From Macrosoma leucophasiata (taxonomy: Eukaryota; Arthropoda; Insecta; Lepidoptera; Hedylidae), in the NCBI GenBank assembly GCA_036365455.1, contig JAWQUS010000004.1, positions 4,223,501 through 4,287,500 of the forward strand: a DNA stretch of 64,000 nt. The letters run 5' to 3'. Below are positions 12,013 through 24,800 of the stretch, piece by piece; position 1 is the stretch's first letter; every line of letters starts with the position of its first letter. Position numbers and translations under genes: made by a program. The notes below the pieces were generated by a model. The model worked only from the letters and a program-made list of their open reading frames with translations. It ran no database searches and was not told the DNA's origin.

Positions 12013-12112
12013 TCCACATTTTCTGAAATAAATGGGATGGTATTTTTAGCAAAGCCGCAAATGATGCAGGGTGAGGGATAAATTAATAAACTAATAGATT
12101 TTAAAATACATC

Positions 12113-12118
12113 TTTATT
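12113..12118 (-). promoter_or_regulatory. Possible poly(A) signal of an unidentified minus-strand transcript
   Basis: TTTATT on the plus strand reads AATAAA on the minus strand. It lies about 220 bases downstream of the (ACC)-rich tract at 12344-12575 and of a moderately GC-rich segment at 12250-12330. This is weak support for a 3' exon. I found no convincing upstream exon. Confidence 0.2.
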
Positions 12119-12343
12119 AGTGTACATACCGCTTTAGCATGCATCTAACAAATAACAAAATTGACCTACTTACAGTACCTTACCTATACAAATAACCTAG
12201 CGGACGGACATTGAGATAGCTGTCGAAAATTCAATTAGGGTCATAGCTCAGTACAGCCACCCGGCACCCAAGCAGCACCGCGTCGTTTTACGGGGTCCAC
12301 TCGGTGTCGACGTGTGGTCCACGGGTGAACGACGCGAATTTAC

Positions 12344-12575
12344 TTGGTGTTGGTGGTGTTGGTGATTTTGGTTATGTCGGCGGTTTTGGAGGTGTTGGTG
12401 GTTGTGTTGGTGTTGGTGGTGTAGGTGGTGTAGGTGATGTTGGTAGTGTTGGTGGTGTTAGAGGTGTTGGTGGTGCTGGTGGTGGTGTTGGTTGTGTCGG
12501 TGGTGGTAGTGGTGATGGTGATGGTGGTGGTGGTGGTGGTGGTGGTGATGGTGGTGATGGTGGTGCCGGCACTCA
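12344..12575. repeat. GGT/GGTGTT-type microsatellite
   Basis: An imperfect (GGTGNT)n and (GGT)n tract. On the minus strand it would encode runs of Pro/Ser/Thr or Thr/Asn depending on frame. All three frames are open, so the repeat alone explains the open frames. Confidence 0.85.
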
Positions 12576-12599
12576 CGGGGTATAACAAGTTTTTTTTTA

Positions 12600-13204
12600 T
12601 CTTTGTCTTCGTTTAACATTAATGTATATATTTACCCATCTGAATGAAGAAACTCTATTAAAGCGACAGTGTTTTGAATCGCGGCTCCTTCAAGCCTTTA
12701 TAACGCTTTGGTCCTGACTGACTGTTAAAGCAGTAGCGATTATTTCACTGCATTGTTTTCGTAGGTGGTATGAAAAAAAAGGACAAATTTAATCATAAAA
12801 AATATAGCGAATAAAAATTGGACGGTTGAACCGCCACTTCCATTTCGCACTCTTCATTTTTATACAAAAAAAAAAGATTTACTATATCAATGTTCGTCCG
12901 TAACAATCAACCTGAGACCCAAAAAAGTAAAACTATACACCGTAATTAGGCTGCTGATACACTATCTCCCAAATGTGCAACACAGATCAATCAATCCAAA
13001 AATAATACAGATTCAAAAACTCATAACTGAAAATTGTGCAGTACGTGAAGTCGTACAGTCTGGGACAGATAAAAACTAGGTACGATCGATGTTTCACCGC
13101 CGCTTCTGTCTGATTCCGCCCACTAGTTGAAGAATTGTCTTCGACTGGAAGAGAATTTTTCAAAGGGGCGGTTGTAAGTGCAGTAACGCAAGATGGATTT
13201 CTAC
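12600..13204. other. Intergenic, no feature recognised
   Basis: A piece near 13110-13150 (GCCCACTAGTTGAAGAATTG) resembles repeat fragments at 31980 and 42600 that contain CCACTAGTGGG. Nothing else is identifiable. Confidence 0.35.
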
Positions 13205-13492
13205 TGCTGGTAGAGCTCCAGTGACGGAGCTCGCGGGCGTAGGCGTAGGCACCACCGCATTACCTATAAACTTGCCGCTAAATGGTAGTGTACTGCACTA
13301 TCGTGTTCCGGTCAGGTGGTAATTAATGTACGGCCCCGTAATTTCCGGCACAGAGGCATAACACCTTAGGCCTCAGGAGTGGTAACGCATCTGCATTTTG
13401 ACCTTGGTCATTGTGTAAGTGTCAGGCTGCAGTCATCACTTAACATCAATGTGAACTGCATGCTTGTTTGATACTTCCATCACATAAAAAAA
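13205..13492 (+). repeat. S-family element, nearly full length
   Basis: From GGTAGAGCTCCAGTGACGGA (hairpin-forming GAGCTCC...GGAGCTC) through ACTTGCCGCTAAATGGTAGT and GCAGTCATCACTTAACATCA to CATCACATAAAAAAATGG. This is one of the clearest copies. The A-rich end suggests retroposition, but I see no clear Pol III boxes. Confidence 0.75.
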
Positions 13493-15579
13493 TGGAAAGC
13501 AGAATCCGGCGATAAAACTACCGCCACTACGATCGCCAATCCACATGCCAATGTATTAGATATTATGGAAGACGTCACACACACACACACCGTCACACTC
13601 GGCAAAACGGGACGGGACGGGTCAGTGTAACGTCCGCGTTCAATAATATCTAGTACATTAGAACTGCTCAAAGTCGCGCCGGCGTTCCGTCTCGCCACGG
13701 CTCGCCCGCTGTCTGGCCAGACCTTAACATAATCGTCACACGCATAATATTCTCAAATCATCTATGCAATAAAATTATTCACTCAAAAACTCAACCTTGG
13801 TCATCCTTATATTAAAATATACAAGAATTTTGGTCAAAACACATTAAAAACAAAACACATTGGACGATATAATACCTTGAGTAAACACAATTTCACCGAA
13901 TCAATATACTAAAATAATGCATTTTAATATAACCTAAAAAATAACTATTTGGGTACTGGACATGAACTAAAAATATAATAATATATTTATCTATAAATAG
14001 CGTGAGCTACATTGCGTTTGAAATGAGCGGTAAAATTAAAAATGTGTTTGAATGACATTGGAAAGAAAAACTAGTTTCTGATAAGTATAAGCACATAATA
14101 ACTTTTGTTTAACACTTTTGGTTTAATCTTTTATAGGGGTATAGAAAATATGTAAAAATATAATAATTAGTGATTATATTCGTTTTTGTGTGATTTTTTT
14201 TTATCACAAGTGTATTCGACTCAACTAGAATATTCTTAATTTTATGTAAAAATCACTTACATTTCTTCTTTTTCTATTTTTTTTATTTTCTTTCTCGATT
14301 TTTTTCTAGTATCTAATTATGACAATATCTTTTTAACTTTTTTAATTCTGGACATAATTAAAAGATAAGACAAACATTGTTTTATGTTCAGAAATACCTA
14401 CTTGTGATGTGTAACCAATACGAATATCCTTACAGGGTAGGTATAACGTAATTTCAAAGTAAAAACTTATGCGGGACATAATAATATAATACACTTATGC
14501 GAACTTTCTTTATGAGTTAAATTATAATGATTTAAAGAAAAACTTTATAATAAATTCGTAGTTTTTCTTTAATATATTAATTGTGATAGAATAATAGAAA
14601 TCTGGCTGAGCCAAAACCCACCTTTTCCGATTCAGTATTGCCCCTATAAAAGTAGCAAGTAAATTAAACCATAGTATTAAGTAATATTATAGTAGTCTTT
14701 AAATTATGTGAGGCGTTTCTAGCAAATTTTCATCCCCTCCCGTCGCCCTGGTGAAAAGCGAGATTTGGCTCAACCCCCCTCCCCTATCCCCCAATCTCAC
14801 TTATTTTTATTTCAAAATGTGGGTATGTAGTGTAATGCGTTCTATTTCCTCTTGAAACTTTGTGGTAGCAACATCAATTGATAGCCATTATTCTTTAAAT
14901 CATTGTAATTCGCTCACTTGAAATATTACGGAAATACACAATATCATAATCATATTTAACAGTTAACCTAGAATGATATAATATTCACCATTTTAATACA
15001 AAAACATAATAACAAGAATGTTTTGAGGAACCTCACTTGTCCGCGCAAATCCGTTTTAGCATCTTACTTCTGACACAATATTATACATCAAACGTTAAGA
15101 AATCTATCACGCTCTAACAACCGAAAAAATTTAATAAAAGACAGGGATAGCAGTAGTGACAATCTGATCGTTTTTCTTGCTTTCGTAGGTGAGAAACAAG
15201 CGATAATGGTAGATTATTTCGACTATTGTTATTTAGTTAAAGTAAAAAATCGACATGAAAATTTGACAGCAATGACAACGACAATAGCAATGTCGATAGG
15301 CGGTCGCACCCCTCGGCGAAGTAAGTAGTGTCGGACATATTAAAAAACAAAAAAGGATCTAAATTCACTTTTGTTCAATGCATTTCAATTTATTATATTA
15401 AAATATACTACGACAATATGTACCTATATTCATTTTGAAATTTAATTTTAATATACCTAGAATCTTACAAGGAGGATAATCAATATTTACAATATTTGAT
15501 ATCACTAAAATTAATAAATTCTATCAGGCAACACATACTACAGGCGCTATACAAGTGTTGCTAACACTAAATATAAATG
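13493..15579. other. AT-rich intergenic stretch
   Basis: No gene seen. 13500-13590 shares GATAAAACTACCGCCACTAC GATCGCCAATCC-type sequence with the repeat at 50270. 15250-15320 shares (GA)TAGGCGGT(C/A)GCACCCCT with 61855-61905. The open frame at 13480-13698 is repeat-derived. Confidence 0.4.
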
Positions 15580-15884
15580 TACGTGTAAGTAATTGTTTTA
15601 TATTATTTCGCATTAACACATGCTTGTGAAGTATATTTTATTTTAAATAAAAATGGAAAGAAAAATTTGACTTTTGAATTTTTTAGAAAAAATTGAATTT
15701 AGCTGCTGCTACCATAAAGCAATGCAATAAATGTGAAGGAAAGATTTGACATATCGGGCAGGACTTCAGTAGCTCAATTGGAAGAGCGGCTGGACTAGAT
15801 TCCCAGTAGGCCGCGAGTTCGAGTCTCGCCTGAAGTCAAATTTTTCTTTCCATTTTTATTTAAAATAAAATATACGTGTAAGTA
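15580..15884 (+). mobile_element. tRNA-core foldback retroposon, with 12-bp target duplication
   Basis: The element 15592-15872 is flanked by a perfect direct repeat TACGTGTAAGTA (15580-15591 and 15873-15884). Its 5' arm (TATTTCGCATTAACACATGC ... ATGGAAAGAAAAATTTGACT) is the reverse complement of the sequence that follows the tRNA-like core (TCAAATTTTTCTTTCCATTT). The tRNA-like core lies at 15763-15837. A 12-base duplication and an A/T-rich 3' end fit insertion by LINE machinery. Confidence 0.8.
15763..15837 (+). tRNA. tRNA-like core carried by a retroposon
   Basis: 75 bases fold as a cloverleaf. The acceptor ACTTCAG pairs with CTGAAGT, followed by T8-A9 and the D stem GCTC/GAGC. The anticodon stem CTGG/CCAG is weak. 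The T stem GCGAG/CTCGC carries the loop TTCGAGT. The A box TAGCTCAATTGG fits the Pol III consensus. A seven-base reading of the anticodon loop (CTAGATT) gives a formal AGA, but with U37 and an A-C closing pair, and it lacks the long variable arm expected of tRNA-Ser. It is probably not a translating tRNA. Confidence 0.55.
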
Positions 15885-16183
15885 CTTAAAATTAACACCA
15901 ACTACGTTTAGCTTATTGTATACGATGATTGAATAACTCCATAAAACATAAAATAAAACTTATTGTATCTCTACATAAAATTACTTAAGTTTAAAAAAAA
16001 AATACAAGATGAATAACAGAGATGTTATATTTTTATAAAATCTCGTGTTACAACAAACAGTAAAGTATTTTTTTCTGTTGTAACACGAACAAAAATTTTT
16101 TTTTTTTACAATTATCTTAAATTTTTTTATGATAGATATTCTACAGGTACCAGCGTACTTCAGAAATAGCACATGGCTCGGCA

Positions 16184-16430
16184 AAAATATTGCACATCGA
16201 GTTTAAAAAAGAGACTTCGGCTAATTTCGGCTCTGTAGAGCGTGAACTCTTTCGCACACCACTTATGAGATGTTCGTCGAACATTTTGATCAAGTTTTAA
16301 CCAATATCATACTATCAATGCTTGCGTTGTGCGGCAGAGATAACGCTCCACGAAATTGAATCCAGCCTATTGCCTATTTTAAAGGCTCCGTGTGTATTAT
16401 TTCTTGCCGTGTAACTGTAGTTTTTATTGA
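16184..16430 (+). repeat. MITE family T, copy 1
   Basis: It starts AATATTGCACATCGAG and holds inner inverted words (GTAGAGCG...CTCTTTCGCAC facing GCAGAGATAACGCTC). The copies at 17768, 21268 and 34453 share the order GACTTCGGCT, CATTTTGATCAAGT, ACCAATA and GAGATAACGCTC. Confidence 0.65.
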
Positions 16431-17767
16431 ATTATTATTCAATTATCGTCGCAATATTCGTTATTCGGTGTATCGTATCAGACTTGGCTCTTATAAAGTA
16501 AGGGTTAGAAACATTCTCTATATTTGTTTTAAACCTATACTTATTTATTAGGGACGTTACTGTTTTGGAGACCTCATTAAACCTCCACCGTGCTAAATTA
16601 TATTATATAGAGCGGGATTTCAATAAACGTTTTTCGTAATTTTTTTTTACTCTACCCCCATTTTGGATGAAAAACAAGAGTCAATATTTTAAAAAGTTTT
16701 ACTAACATATTCAGAGAAATGTTGAGATTATTTATGACAGTTTTTACGCGATAAAGTGCTGTTTACTCAATTCATGTGATTTAAGGTCGGTGGATTAGTA
16801 ATATAGTACCTACTTCTAGATCCGATATTTGGGTAAGCTTAGTTGCATTATTTCTATCAATATAATAATAAATACCGCCGAACAGGTGGGTCGGACGGTT
16901 TTGGTGTCTATTAAGGTTTAGGTACTGTTGTTTATTATCAGACTAACAAAAGAAGGTTCATATTTTGTTCTAATGTAGGTGTTTGTATCACGTCTATTAA
17001 ATCCCGCATATAATTGGAGCGATGTGCGATAAATATAAACATTAAATCTAAACTTGGCCCTTGCTGAGGTTATACGCACGTCTACGCAGATAAATAGCAT
17101 ATTCTTAAGTAACAGTTTTAATTTCCTATAACTATTTGAGATATGACTGTGAGTTTTTTAATTCTTACTTTGTGATTTTAAAAACAATCTAAATTATTTT
17201 TAACAGATACATGGTATAAAGTAGCCAACAAGCATGCAGTTCATTGATGTTTATTGAATACTATAGCCTATTGACATCTGTGGTGATAACTTCTGGCGAG
17301 ACGCGGCCCATCGATTAATGTTTAGAAGTTGTATATAAGGCAACATTTGCGAAAAATTCGTATGCGCGATTCAACTAGATCATACGCCATCTGCCGTACT
17401 ATACAAGTACTTTGTGTTTCATCAGCGTTCCACTAGGTGGAGCCTTATGTAGTCGATGCTACAGAATCAATGTAAATGTGAATGCCACTACTCATGCCTA
17501 AGAAGTAACGCCTGCGTGCCAATAAATATGACTTTACATATTATCATACCCCTGCAGGAGGGGTATTCTACAACTCGGTGGCGATGGTTTTGAAACCCAA
17601 TTTGCAGTACATTTCCGTTTTCCTATAATTATCGTATGATGATTGCTGTGATGATCTGATGATTACCTCAAAATAGTAATGTACTGCCTACTAATACGCC
17701 TTCTGGAACTTTAAAGAGCTGAACAATAACATTAGCTGTAGATAAATTACGAACAATATCCAACAAG
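16431..17767. other. AT-rich intergenic stretch
   Basis: Contains a worn S-family end near 17215-17285 (AAGCATGCAGTTCATTGATG). No gene seen. Confidence 0.4.
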
Positions 17768-18012
17768 AAATATTGCATCAATTTCAGGAACAGGATTTCG
17801 GCTTATTTCGTGTCTGTAAAGCGTTATCTCTTTCGCACCTTACCCATGTGACGTTTTTCGACCATTTTGATCAAGTTATGACCAATACCGGACTATCAGT
17901 GCTTACGTAGGCAGTGTGCAACAGAGATAACGCTCTACAAAGTCGAAACTACCCGATTATCTCTTTCGTATGCTCGATGTGAAATATTTCTTACTGTGTA
18001 CTGTAGTACAGT
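17768..18012 (+). repeat. MITE family T, copy 2
   Basis: It shares GCGTTATCTCTTTCGCACCT, CATTTTGATCAAGTTATGAC and GAGATAACGCTCTACAAAGT with the other copies. The end CTCGATGTGAAATATTTC mirrors the start. Confidence 0.65.
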
Positions 18013-18894
18013 GCCCTGAAACTCAACGAGACCAACAGTTCTAAATTCTTTAATTTTTAAAGTATTGTCATTAGAAAGCTTTTGAAGTATTGTCATATTA
18101 CATACAGCAATATTTTTTATTTTATATAAAACTTAATATATGCGATTAAGACGTGCGCAATTTAATATAACTGTGGCAGTATTTCGAATTCGTTAAGCAT
18201 AAACCTATACTTATATTAACTATACAAAGGTACATCTATACCATATTCCAATGCATATTTTATAAAACTCCGATTATCCAAAATTAGGATAAATACGGAT
18301 ATTGAATATCCAGATACCTATTGTTCGAATCCCCATTTTATAACTAGTTTAGGAAGTTTTGAATTGTTTGTAATTTTTTTTTGGCGGTGGCTATATGTTT
18401 GACAATGATGTTATGTGAATTCTGCAGTCTATAGATATCTACACAAAAACCGTAGGTTCAAATGCAGATCACAGATGCAAGCATCGTCTTAGGCCCTGAG
18501 TCCACTCCCAATCTGAGGCCCCGGGCCTCCCGGGCTGGATAGGGGTATCCAGTTCAGGCTCTGGGTCCACAATCCAGTCTTACCTCCGGACGTGTGAGGA
18601 GCCACCAGGCTGTTCCGGCCCAGTCCGAGTGCTTTGATCATAATCAGAACATAGGAGCGTCGAATAATATAACTTTACAATAAAAAGACTAGAAAATCTG
18701 GAGGTACTATCGAAGAAATATCCGGTCGGTACCTTATTTGCATAGATATAAAGTCTAATATGCAATGTTTTTGAATGCGTAAACTTCCTCGACAGTGCCT
18801 AAGCTTTCGAACAAATTCATTAGGAAATTCACCAATTCAGGGTACATCCCATCTAGATAATCGGAGGCAATGTATTTATAACACCTTTTTAATA
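18013..18894. other. Intergenic, downstream of STK40
   Basis: It includes a worn S-family fragment (18395-18480) and a GC-rich patch (18490-18620: GAGGCCCCGGGCCTCCCGGG) of unknown nature. The 3' UTR of the minus-strand kinase gene should extend into this region from 18895. Confidence 0.4.
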
Positions 18895-21800
18895 CTAATT
18901 ATATTCAAGTTCAGAATTATCTACGGGTTGCCTAGGATGATTAGTAACAGCCTCCGGATTGACCGTATGGACGGGGGCCGGATTCATTATCCTATTGCCC
19001 ATTCTAGAGAGATCTAGAACGGGCAAACGCATCAAAAAGTCCTGATCCCACCTCTCGATCTGCAATCTAGAACGATCCGACCACGGTATAACTCTGAAAT
19101 CGTTCGTCGAACTGATCGCGTTCAGTCTCGGTATCCTCTGAGCTAACGTCCTGAGTCGAGAACTTTCAGGTCTCTGCCTCGTGTCCGGAACGTTCTGGAC
19201 TTCTGTTCTCGTTCTGACCGGTTCCGTTCTGGGGTTGGACGCGAACATGTGCTGGTATCTTGTTATTTCGCAGGGTAGTAATGGTCTGGCATCTCTGCCT
19301 ATTCGTTGCACTGTGATTTGCCGTTGGTTTTGCTGGTTAGGTAGAGAGGATATTGAGGCGTCTATCGTGTGAGCTGGTTGGATTATAATGCTGTTCTGTT
19401 GGCGCGATTGCGTCGGGAAGTTTAAAGCTAGGAAGTCTGGTAATGGCACGCAGAATACGCCTAGTTCCTCCTGAAATTAAATTGTTTTTTGATTGAAGCA
19501 GCAAAAAGAGTCATATATATTAAAGAGGACAAAAATTCGAAACCAGCGAATTCGAATAGCCATACATAAATAACCTATACTTACTCTTGAAAGAAGCTTT
19601 GTGTAGATGAAAGTATCAATGTAAAAATGAAAAAAGGCATGCTCCGATTGTTCGGGCATGTAGAAAAAGTGTCGAATGAGCGAATGACTAAACAGATATG
19701 GGGCCATCCATAAATTACGTCACACGTAAATGGGGAGGGAGGGTATCACCGAAATGTGACAATGTGTGACAAGGGGCAGGAGGGGTCGAAAGTTTTGTGA
19801 CGTCACATGTTAAAATTTAAAATACTGAAACGTGAAATCTAGATGTGAATAAAAAACTCTAAAAATCTACGAACTTGATCTATATTTATCAATAATTCAC
19901 TATATTTATTGATTCGAGTGAGACTCAACTTCACAAGAATTTTGAATGGTAAGGGTTTAAATAGGTTTAAGTCGTCTGCGAGTGCTCGCTCGCTTTTCTA
20001 CCGTTCCGCGCGTCGGTTGTTAGCGAGACCTGCGACAAGTACTGCCACATGCGCCGGCGCAGTGACTTCAATACGTTCCTATTGTTTACTTGACCATTGT
20101 CTTTTGCCGAGTGACAGTCAAAGTTATCTCAGTTTACTTATTTTAATATTTTTAATTTATCATTAAATTATTTTAAAATGAATAAAAAGATAGATTTAGG
20201 TATTCTCTACCGTAGATTATTTGACGCCTATAGTGTAGCCTATGCTGACAAAAAAAAACAAGTAATACAAGACCAAGTTAATACCTATTAGTCGTTTATT
20301 GTTTTTTAACTAGTCGTCGTTTTTTCAATTATCTGAAATATTGGAATTTATGTTGATTTTATAAGATTATTTAATAAAAATAAGCAAAAAATGGAAAAAG
20401 CTGTTTTCTCTCGATTATTTTTGAGTACATGAATAAATTTTAAAAATATGTGACGTCACATCAGGAGGGGGGGGCTTATAAAAATGTGACAACCTGTGAC
20501 AAGGACGGGGGGAGGGGTCCAAAAGTCCCGAAATTCGTGTGACGTAATTTATGGATGGCCCCTATACAATGCGAATGTAGATGGTTCCAAAAATCCAGAA
20601 AGACCGAGACTGACCCTCTTAACCAAATTGGTCGAGTACTGTCTGAGGGTGGGGTCAAAAATGTTAGGAATCGGCGTGCATGTATGAAGATAATAGGCAA
20701 TCGGACAGCTACCGAAAATAAATGTAAACTATGATTAGAATGAATCTCTGTGAAATAATACGATGACTTATTAAATATTTTCGTGTAATATTAATGATTT
20801 ATATTTTTAAATTGCAAAATAAAATGTAAAAAATGTAATATTTTTTATCTGTGGTCCATGTTGAACGAAACATCAATCACAGGACGTGACGTCATATGTT
20901 TGTACAACAAATATTTAACTCATGTGAAACTTTGATTTATTGGCTCTTTTTTTGGATATTTTCTACGTTATTTACACGAAAAATAAGTTATACGAAATTC
21001 AACAAAATTAATTTGCAATTGGTTAGTCTTATGATATTAAAAGATTCACTTTGATTGCAAACAGTTGTTCAGAGTCAATGTTCAGAGTCATTCGGCACCG
21101 TTTACGCGGCATTTTTGAAATTATAAAATGTATGTGTAGTTTCTGGTACTTTAACAGGTTTAAATAATAAAATTAACATTTTTTATAGTTAAATAAACGT
21201 ATAAAGAATAATTTTAGACACATTCTCAAAAGTTGTCCGATTCCCTATTATGAATATAGAAGGTGTGTATAAATATTGCACATCGAGCCTAGGAAGGAGA
21301 CTTCGGCTTATTTCGCGTCTGTAGGGCGTTATCTCTTTCGCCCAGTATCCATGAGGTTTGTCGACCATTTTGATCAAGTATTGACCAATACCGGATTGTC
21401 AATGCTTACGTAGGCAGTGTGCAACTGAGATAACGCTCTACAAAGTCGAAACAAGCCGATAGCAGTCGATGTGCGATATTAATTGTTGAGTACTGTTCAT
21501 AACTGATGACGACCCGGTTAGTTCAGCGGTGCGAAACCACCGTTTGATTCGAAGGGTCGCGGGTCCGATCGCGATCCCCGCACCGGAACAAATATTTGTA
21601 TGGCCTACAGATATTTGTTTCGGGTCTGAGTGTTTGTGTATGTGTTGTATGTGTACAACGGCACCCACGACACAGGTTTATACCTACTGTGGGGCTGTGA
21701 GAGTAAGCGTATTTAAAAAAAAAATAATAATAACTATTTATATTCGCAATTGACGAATCTAAACAAAGAATCTAATAAACTTAGTGAACTCACACTAGAA

Positions 21801-24800
21801 TTGGGGGTCCGCTCCCCATTGTTTTCGGGTATGGTCATAAAAGGTTTCCTTTCCACTTCACTTGAACTAGAATTAGCTGGTTTATCTTTCTCTTCGTCCA
21901 GAGGTACGTCGGGAACCACTTGCAAATCTTCTGGGGGATTTGGTACTATAACATAGCTGGCTATGATGCTCGACAGTTGGTCCAGAACCTGAAATATTTT
22001 TCCGCGTGACATTATTATGAAATAAGTGTAATTTTTTTAATGTAATGACAAACCAAGGTGGCAATACAGCATGCAGTTCACATTGATGTTAAGTGATGAC
22101 TGCAATTTACGATTATTCAGAAAATATAATTTAACCACAATTACTTCAGTAATATTTACCTGATCAGCAAGTAATCTGTGTTTTGGATCCTTCACTAGTA
22201 GCCTCTGTATAAGGAACACAGTGTTGTCTGATGCCTGTACTGAATTACCATCCCTGAAAATAAATTTAAATTGATTATTCTTTAAATAAATACATAATCT
22301 CCTCAAAGAAACAATTGTCATAAAGACCTCTGTGTTTACGTCACAAATCTGGCGCGCCCATGATAGCATACAGCATACTGTTTAATTTAACACCCAAACT
22401 TATGACTTTCTCGTTAACCCCTAATACTCTCAATCTATTCTGTTTATAACACTTTTACTCCCTATCAGTCCTAAGCAGTCTCTTCTGGGTTAATTTTTAA
22501 ATCCATTACTTCTCCTCCAACTCGAGATATAAGCCAGATCGTTATTAACGGTTGATATTTCATTGGGAAGATTATCCAAGCTAGATTGTGTATATGTAGA
22601 CAGAAGAGAAAGACTAATAAAGTTAAGGTACATAGCAAATAGGAAAGAAGACAGTACACCACCTTGAGGTATACGCGTTACAACATTGCACAAAGACGAA
22701 AAGTTGTCCTTGATCTGCACTCAATATCGGCGTTTTACCAATTTAATAATCATGAAACAAGTTAATTGCCACTGGAGATGTTAAAGGAACGCAAACTGGC
22801 AAGGTAGTATATCAAAGTCGACAGTGTTAAAGGCATTACTGAAGTCCAATAACGACAACACTGAGTTGTTGCATACCAAGCCGAATGTCATTAGTAATTT
22901 TGACTAAGGCGATAGTCATAATAAATGTACTTACGGCGGTATATTATAATTGGCAGCCTGTATCCGACTAAACAACTGTGCTAAGCTCGTATCACAAAAC
23001 GGGAACTGACCATACAGCATTGTATATAACACTACGCCCAGCGCCCACATGTCTGACGGCTTGCCTAGATACGGCTTACACATCAGTACATCTGGAGATA
23101 TGTACGCTGGTGAGCCTGGAATTGATAAATTTGTGAGTTAGTATGTTTTGGTCAAGTTCTGTCCATTTCAGATGGACAATGGACATATCCATTGCCCGTC
23201 TTGCCCATGAACTGGAACCGAGATTTCATGTCCATGAGCTATATTTTGCTACATAAAAATTTATTACCAGAGTTAATGATTAAAGTGTCAGAATAAAGGT
23301 AAGTTACCTTATGGAATATCCATATCGCGTCACGATCCGGTGCTTAAAATCAGTGAAATATTTAATATAAGGTGAAATTTGTAGAACACAGCGCTAAAAT
23401 TCCTTATTTAGATTTTACTATTTTACACTATGCATTTATGTGAAGAGAGTTTCGCCAAGATACTGTCTAAGTTTTAAGAGAGCGCCTAGGTCTGGTTCTG
23501 GTAAGGTGGTAATGTGCAACTCCGTAATTTACGGTACAAATGTAGGTGAAATAGCTTTCTCTCTCTGAGTGGCAAAAAAAAGTACATTGAGAACTTTTGC
23601 GACCTTTGATTTATATGTAGATATCTATGTACAAATTACTTCTCAAACAAAATAACATAAATTGTACAAACATACCTCTTTGGTCCTTCAACAGGTCCCG
23701 ATCGCTGCCGAGGTGTGTGCCCAAACAGAAGTTAGTTATGACTATGCGGCCTGTTCTTTGGTTCAGCACTATATTACCTAGCTTCAAGTCCCTATGTACA
23801 ATATTCCTCTGAAAACACAAACAAGGTGTAATTTTAAGAACATTCTGGAAAAAAAACTATTTTTTTTATTTTCTTCCTATTTTATCCGCCATCGGCCATA
23901 AGCCATAATCACATTTGATCTTTGTTTGGGTTTACTTCAGTGTCATTTCAGCAAATGACACCAAAACATTATGAAGAAACTATTTGTGAGCAATTTCTGT
24001 AAGCATCTATTTTCTGAGATGCAAATCAAACATATGCCATCTCTTGAGGCAACTGAATCTGTTAGACTGGAGAAGGTTCTTGGACTCTGGTTCTTGAAGA
24101 AAGGCTAAATGGACCTACAAACCAACTGTTTGTATGTCCATTTAGCCTTTATTTATATTTTTGGCTTAATCTATTGACTTCTACTTCTACAGTTGGATTT
24201 TTAAAAAATTAAAATGTGTTGATATTTTAGTTTAATTAGTTTTGTTTTTTACAACCTAGTCAGTCCAGCAGCGCGTGACGACCTCTTGATTCGAGGATCG
24301 CGATTTCGATCGCCACCTATTACATGGGCCAAAACGTAACCGGCGAATAGTGGGTGTATGCTTGAATAACAGATATTTCAGGAATGGGTGTTTGTGTATG
24401 TGTTGCATGTGTACAACAGCACCCACAATACAGGTACCTGTTGGGCTGTGAGTGCAATTGTATTTTATTTATTTATTTTGTCTATCTGCCCAGGTAGACA
24501 AAATAAATAAATGAAATACAAAAATGATACTAACTACTAAAATGATTACTTATAGTAATTAAGTGCAAAGATGTCAGAACAAAATAAGACTACAGTATTA
24601 ACTTACTATCAATATGAAAAAAAAAACAAACCTTATGTAAATTAGCGACCACCCTAACAATATCATAAAATATCAAAATCGCTTCTTTTTCTGGCACTTT
24701 CTTTACTTTAGTGACGTACTGTTGTAGATTTATTAGTTCGCTCCCTTTCTCACTGAATTGGTGAGCGCTGACACAGTCTAAAACCAGGAACAATCTTTGT

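Noticed and set aside
18580..18765. Small open frames near 18.6 kb and similar frames of 60-90 codons throughout the intergenic DNA
   Set aside because: Expected by chance; no domain, conserved motif or splice context.
21734..21793. Reading STK40 exon 6 through to the stop near 21734
   Set aside because: GTGAGT at 21793 is a strong donor, and the exon starting at 19470 continues in phase and contains the conserved C-terminal STK40 motif.
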